Shown here: piece by piece, positions 30,709 through 32,289 of the stretch
Numbering within the stretch: position 1 is the stretch's first letter
How the letters are laid out: each line of letters begins with the position of its first letter
Assembly: GCA_036525795.1 (NCBI GenBank)
Contig: DATCZS010000092.1
Location: 1-32,289, forward strand
Direction: 5' to 3'
Length of the DNA stretch: 32,289 nucleotides
Source of the DNA: DATCZS01 sp036525795
Lineage (GTDB): Bacteria > Actinomycetota > Acidimicrobiia > Spongiisociales > ZC4RG35
Notes under the pieces: model-generated
What the model saw: only the letters and a program-made list of their open reading frames with translations
What the model was told of the DNA's origin: nothing
Database searches by the model: none
Program-made: the position numbers and the translations under genes

Positions 30709-32166
30709 CTACCCGATGCCGATCGCCAGGTACTTCGATTCGAGGAACTCGGCCAGGCCCTCATGTCCGCCCTCGTGGCCGATGCCGGATTGCTTGATGC
30801 CGCCGAACGGGGCCACCTCGGTCATGAACACCCCGGTGTTGATGCCCACCATCCCGTACTCGAGCGCCTCGCCCACCCGCCACACCCGGCCGTTGTCCCG
30901 GGTGTAGAGGTAGGCGGCCAGCCCGTACGGAGTGGCGTTGGCCTGTTCGATCACGTCGGCCTCGTCGTCGAAGGAGAACAGCGTCGCCACCGGGCCGAAG
31001 ATCTCCTCGTTGGCGATCGACCACTCGGGGCGAACATGGGTCAGCACGGTCGGCTCGTAGAACGTCCCGCCGAGCGAGTGAGGCCGCCCTCCCGTGCGGA
31101 CCACTGCCCCGCGGTCGACGGCATCGTCCACCAGGCGGTTGACCTTGGCGAAGGCATCCGGGTTGATGAGCGGACCGATGTCGGTGGCGTCGTCGTCGCC
31201 CGGTCCGACCGACAGGGACCGAGCGGCGGCTGCCAGCCGTTCGGCGAACTCGTCGATGATCGTGTTCTGCACGAACACCCGATTGGCACAGATGCAGGTC
31301 TGGCCGCCGTTGCGGTATTTGGAGACCATCGTGCCGGCGAGGGCGAGGTCGAGATCTGCATCGTCGAACACGATGAAGGGGGCGTTCCCGCCCAGTTCGA
31401 AGCTGCCCTTCTTGATGGTGTCGGCGCTCTGGCGCATGAGCAGGCGGCCCACCTCGGTACTCCCGGTGAACGACACCTTCCTCACCAGCGGATTGGTGGT
31501 CAGCTCGTGGCCCACCTCGACCGGGTCGAAGGAGGTGACGACGTTGAAGATCCCGTCCGGCACCCCGGCGCGGCTCGCCAGCTCGGCCAGCGCGAGGCCG
31601 GAGAGGGGGGTGTCCTCCGCCGGCTTCACCACCACCGGACATCCGGCGGCGAGGGCGGGAGCCACCTTGCGGGCGATCGTCGAAAACGGGAAGTTCCACG
31701 GCGTGATGGCGACCGACACGCCCACGGGTTGCTTGATCACCACCAGGCGCATCGAGGCCACGTGGCTGGGAATGACCTCTCCGTACGCCCGCTTGCCCTC
31801 CTCGGCGTACCACTGGACGTAGTCGGCGCCTGAGAGGATCTCTCCCTTCGCCTCTCGCAGAGGCTTGCCCATCTCGGCGGTGACGATCCTCGCCAGGTCG
31901 TCTGCGTGGTGGAGAATCAGCCGGTGCAGTTCCAGGAGGACGGCGGCCCGCTCCTTGGCCGTCCGCCCCCTCCATCCCGCCCAGGCGGCGGAGGCCGCCT
32001 CGATGGCGGCGACGGCGTCTGCCCGGGTGGCGTCGGCGATGGTCGCGATCCTCGATCCGTCCGAGGGATCGACCACGTCGAACCGCCCGCCTCCCACCGA
32101 GGGGCGCCAGCCGCCCCCGATGAACAGCTGGTCGCGCACGAGCGCCGAATCATGCAGGTCGAGCAC
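30709..32166 (-). CDS. NAD(P)-dependent aldehyde dehydrogenase (succinate-semialdehyde type)
   Basis: A 485-residue aldehyde dehydrogenase of the GabD/Sad branch. TPWNFPFSTIARKVAPALAA contains Asn158, KPAEDTPLSG contains the cofactor Lys181, FELGGNAPFIVFDDADLD contains Glu257, and NGGQTCICANR holds the nucleophile Cys291. The C-terminal PFGGIKQSGIGHEGG is the branch signature, with GIGHEG in place of the usual GxGREG. The start is GTG 32166, after GGAGGAGGAG with good spacing. It oxidises a semialdehyde to the acid for the TCA cycle. Its start overlaps the end of a hydroxyacid dehydrogenase by 17 bp, so alcohol-to-aldehyde-to-acid oxidation is probable. It is convergent with the cyclase gene, 43 bp away. 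Confidence 0.92.
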   Translation of the reverse strand: MLDLHDSALVRDQLFIGGGWRPSVGGGRFDVVDPSDGSRIATIADATRADAVAAIEAASAAWAGWRGRTAKERAAVLLELHRLILHHADDLARIVTAEMGKPLREAKGEILSGADYVQWYAEEGKRAYGEVIPSHVASMRLVVIKQPVGVSVAITPWNFPFSTIARKVAPALAAGCPVVVKPAEDTPLSGLALAELASRAGVPDGIFNVVTSFDPVEVGHELTTNPLVRKVSFTGSTEVGRLLMRQSADTIKKGSFELGGNAPFIVFDDADLDLALAGTMVSKYRNGGQTCICANRVFVQNTIIDEFAERLAAAARSLSVGPGDDDATDIGPLINPDAFAKVNRLVDDAVDRGAVVRTGGRPHSLGGTFYEPTVLTHVRPEWSIANEEIFGPVATLFSFDDEADVIEQANATPYGLAAYLYTRDNGRVWRVGEALEYGMVGINTGVFMTEVAPFGGIKQSGIGHEGGHEGLAEFLESKYLAIGIG

Positions 32167-32289
32167 TGGTCTCTCCTCCTCCCACGATCTCCATCACCGC
32201 GGCGATGTCCTCCGGTCCCCACCCGGCCGACCTGGCCCGGCGCATGACGTCCACCGCCCGCTCGGTCACCGGGCCGGGTGGTCGCCGCT
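32150..32289 (-). CDS. Hydroxyacid dehydrogenase (HIBADH-like), C-terminal end only
   Basis: The last 45 codons of a minus-strand gene, open to the window edge and ending at TGA 32152-32150. The translation includes VTERAVDVMRRARSAGWGPE followed by DIAAVMEIVGGG. This is the closing helix pair (xxxxRAxxAGxGxEDxAAVxEx) of 3-hydroxyisobutyrate and 2-hydroxy-3-oxopropionate dehydrogenases. The catalytic parts are outside the window. It overlaps the aldehyde dehydrogenase start, so the two are one operon. Confidence 0.6.
   Translation of the reverse strand, partial: RRPPGPVTERAVDVMRRARSAGWGPEDIAAVMEIVGGGETSARPA

Noticed and set aside
1..32289. Frequent GCAGA/TCTGC words, often made with otherwise less used GCA and TCT codons, as a possible genome-wide signal.
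   Set aside because: A rough count by eye gave about 75 on both strands. This is close to what base composition alone would give (about 65), so no enrichment can be claimed.
17524..32289. A complete protocatechuate 4,5-cleavage (Lig) pathway.
   Set aside because: LigI-, LigJ- and LigK-like folds are present, but no LigAB dioxygenase is. The Gfo/Idh enzymes cannot be assigned to LigC from sequence alone, so the pathway name is not supported.
1..32289. Mobile element, phage or defence island.
   Set aside because: No transposase, integrase, terminal repeats, tRNA target or restriction gene was seen; the NB-ARC protein alone is not evidence for a defence system.

Overview
The window is GC-rich bacterial DNA (well above 60% G+C by inspection). 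It is densely coded, with many 1-44 bp overlaps between consecutive genes and frequent GTG starts. Candidate -10 boxes are of the TANNNT type with poor -35 boxes, and two genes look leaderless. An F420-type LLM oxidoreductase, a cyclase/NB-ARC/TPR regulator, an IpdAB-like CoA-transferase pair and a SurA-like lipoprotein all suit a high-GC actinomycetote, perhaps an uncultured Acidimicrobiia lineage. The class is inference. I see no rRNA, tRNA, CRISPR array, transposase or phage gene.

Layout. (1) 1-6345, plus strand: end of an M24 peptidase, CocE/NonD hydrolase, MFS carrier, alpha/beta hydrolase, RraA-type aldolase, a TRAP-type solute-binding protein without a signal peptide, and an EamA carrier; five of the six complete genes abut or overlap. 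(2) 9936-6338, minus strand: crotonase, two subunits of an IpdAB/glutaconate-type CoA-transferase, and a CaiB/BaiF CoA-transferase, all overlapping. (3) 10068-14086, plus strand: MFS carrier, cupin, FAD monooxygenase, CinA-like protein. (4) 15052-14102, minus strand: LLM oxidoreductase. (5) 18588-15304, minus strand: ACMSD-like amidohydrolase and two Gfo/Idh/MocA dehydrogenases, ending in a hairpin. (6) 22936-18656, minus strand: LigI-like amidohydrolase, HIBADH-like dehydrogenase, second ACMSD-like amidohydrolase, CMD/AhpD-fold protein, SurA-like lipoprotein. (7) 23893-23024 FAH-family hydrolase and 25225-24002 MFS carrier, minus strand. (8) 25368-27807, plus strand: MmgE/PrpD protein and third ACMSD-like amidohydrolase. 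(9) 27957-30665, plus strand: a 902-residue cyclase/ATPase/TPR regulator. (10) 32166-30709 aldehyde dehydrogenase and the end of a hydroxyacid dehydrogenase, minus strand.

How the genes fit together. The content is that of a catabolic island for small oxygenated, probably cyclic or polycarboxylic, acids. There are three uptake carriers of the MFS type and one EamA exporter or importer. There are two flavin-dependent oxidoreductases, four amidohydrolases of the decarboxylase/hydratase/lactonase superfamily, FAH and RraA C-C cleavage enzymes, CoA-activating and ring-opening CoA chemistry, and dehydrogenases for alcohols and aldehydes. The set resembles the lower half of a meta-cleavage route (LigI, ACMSD/LigJ, LigK-type folds) placed beside a steroid-type IpdAB module. 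No ring-cleaving dioxygenase and no classical DNA-binding regulator is visible, so the substrate cannot be named from this window.

The most notable oddities are: an alpha/beta hydrolase whose nucleophile serine codon reads glycine; a CinA protein with an eroded PncC active site; a solute-binding protein with no export signal; a crotonase with a mixed active-site signature joined to IpdAB-like genes; three ACMSD-like paralogs in three different operon settings; and a small set of AT-rich promoter elements, one with a tandem 11-bp repeat, that may mark co-regulated units.
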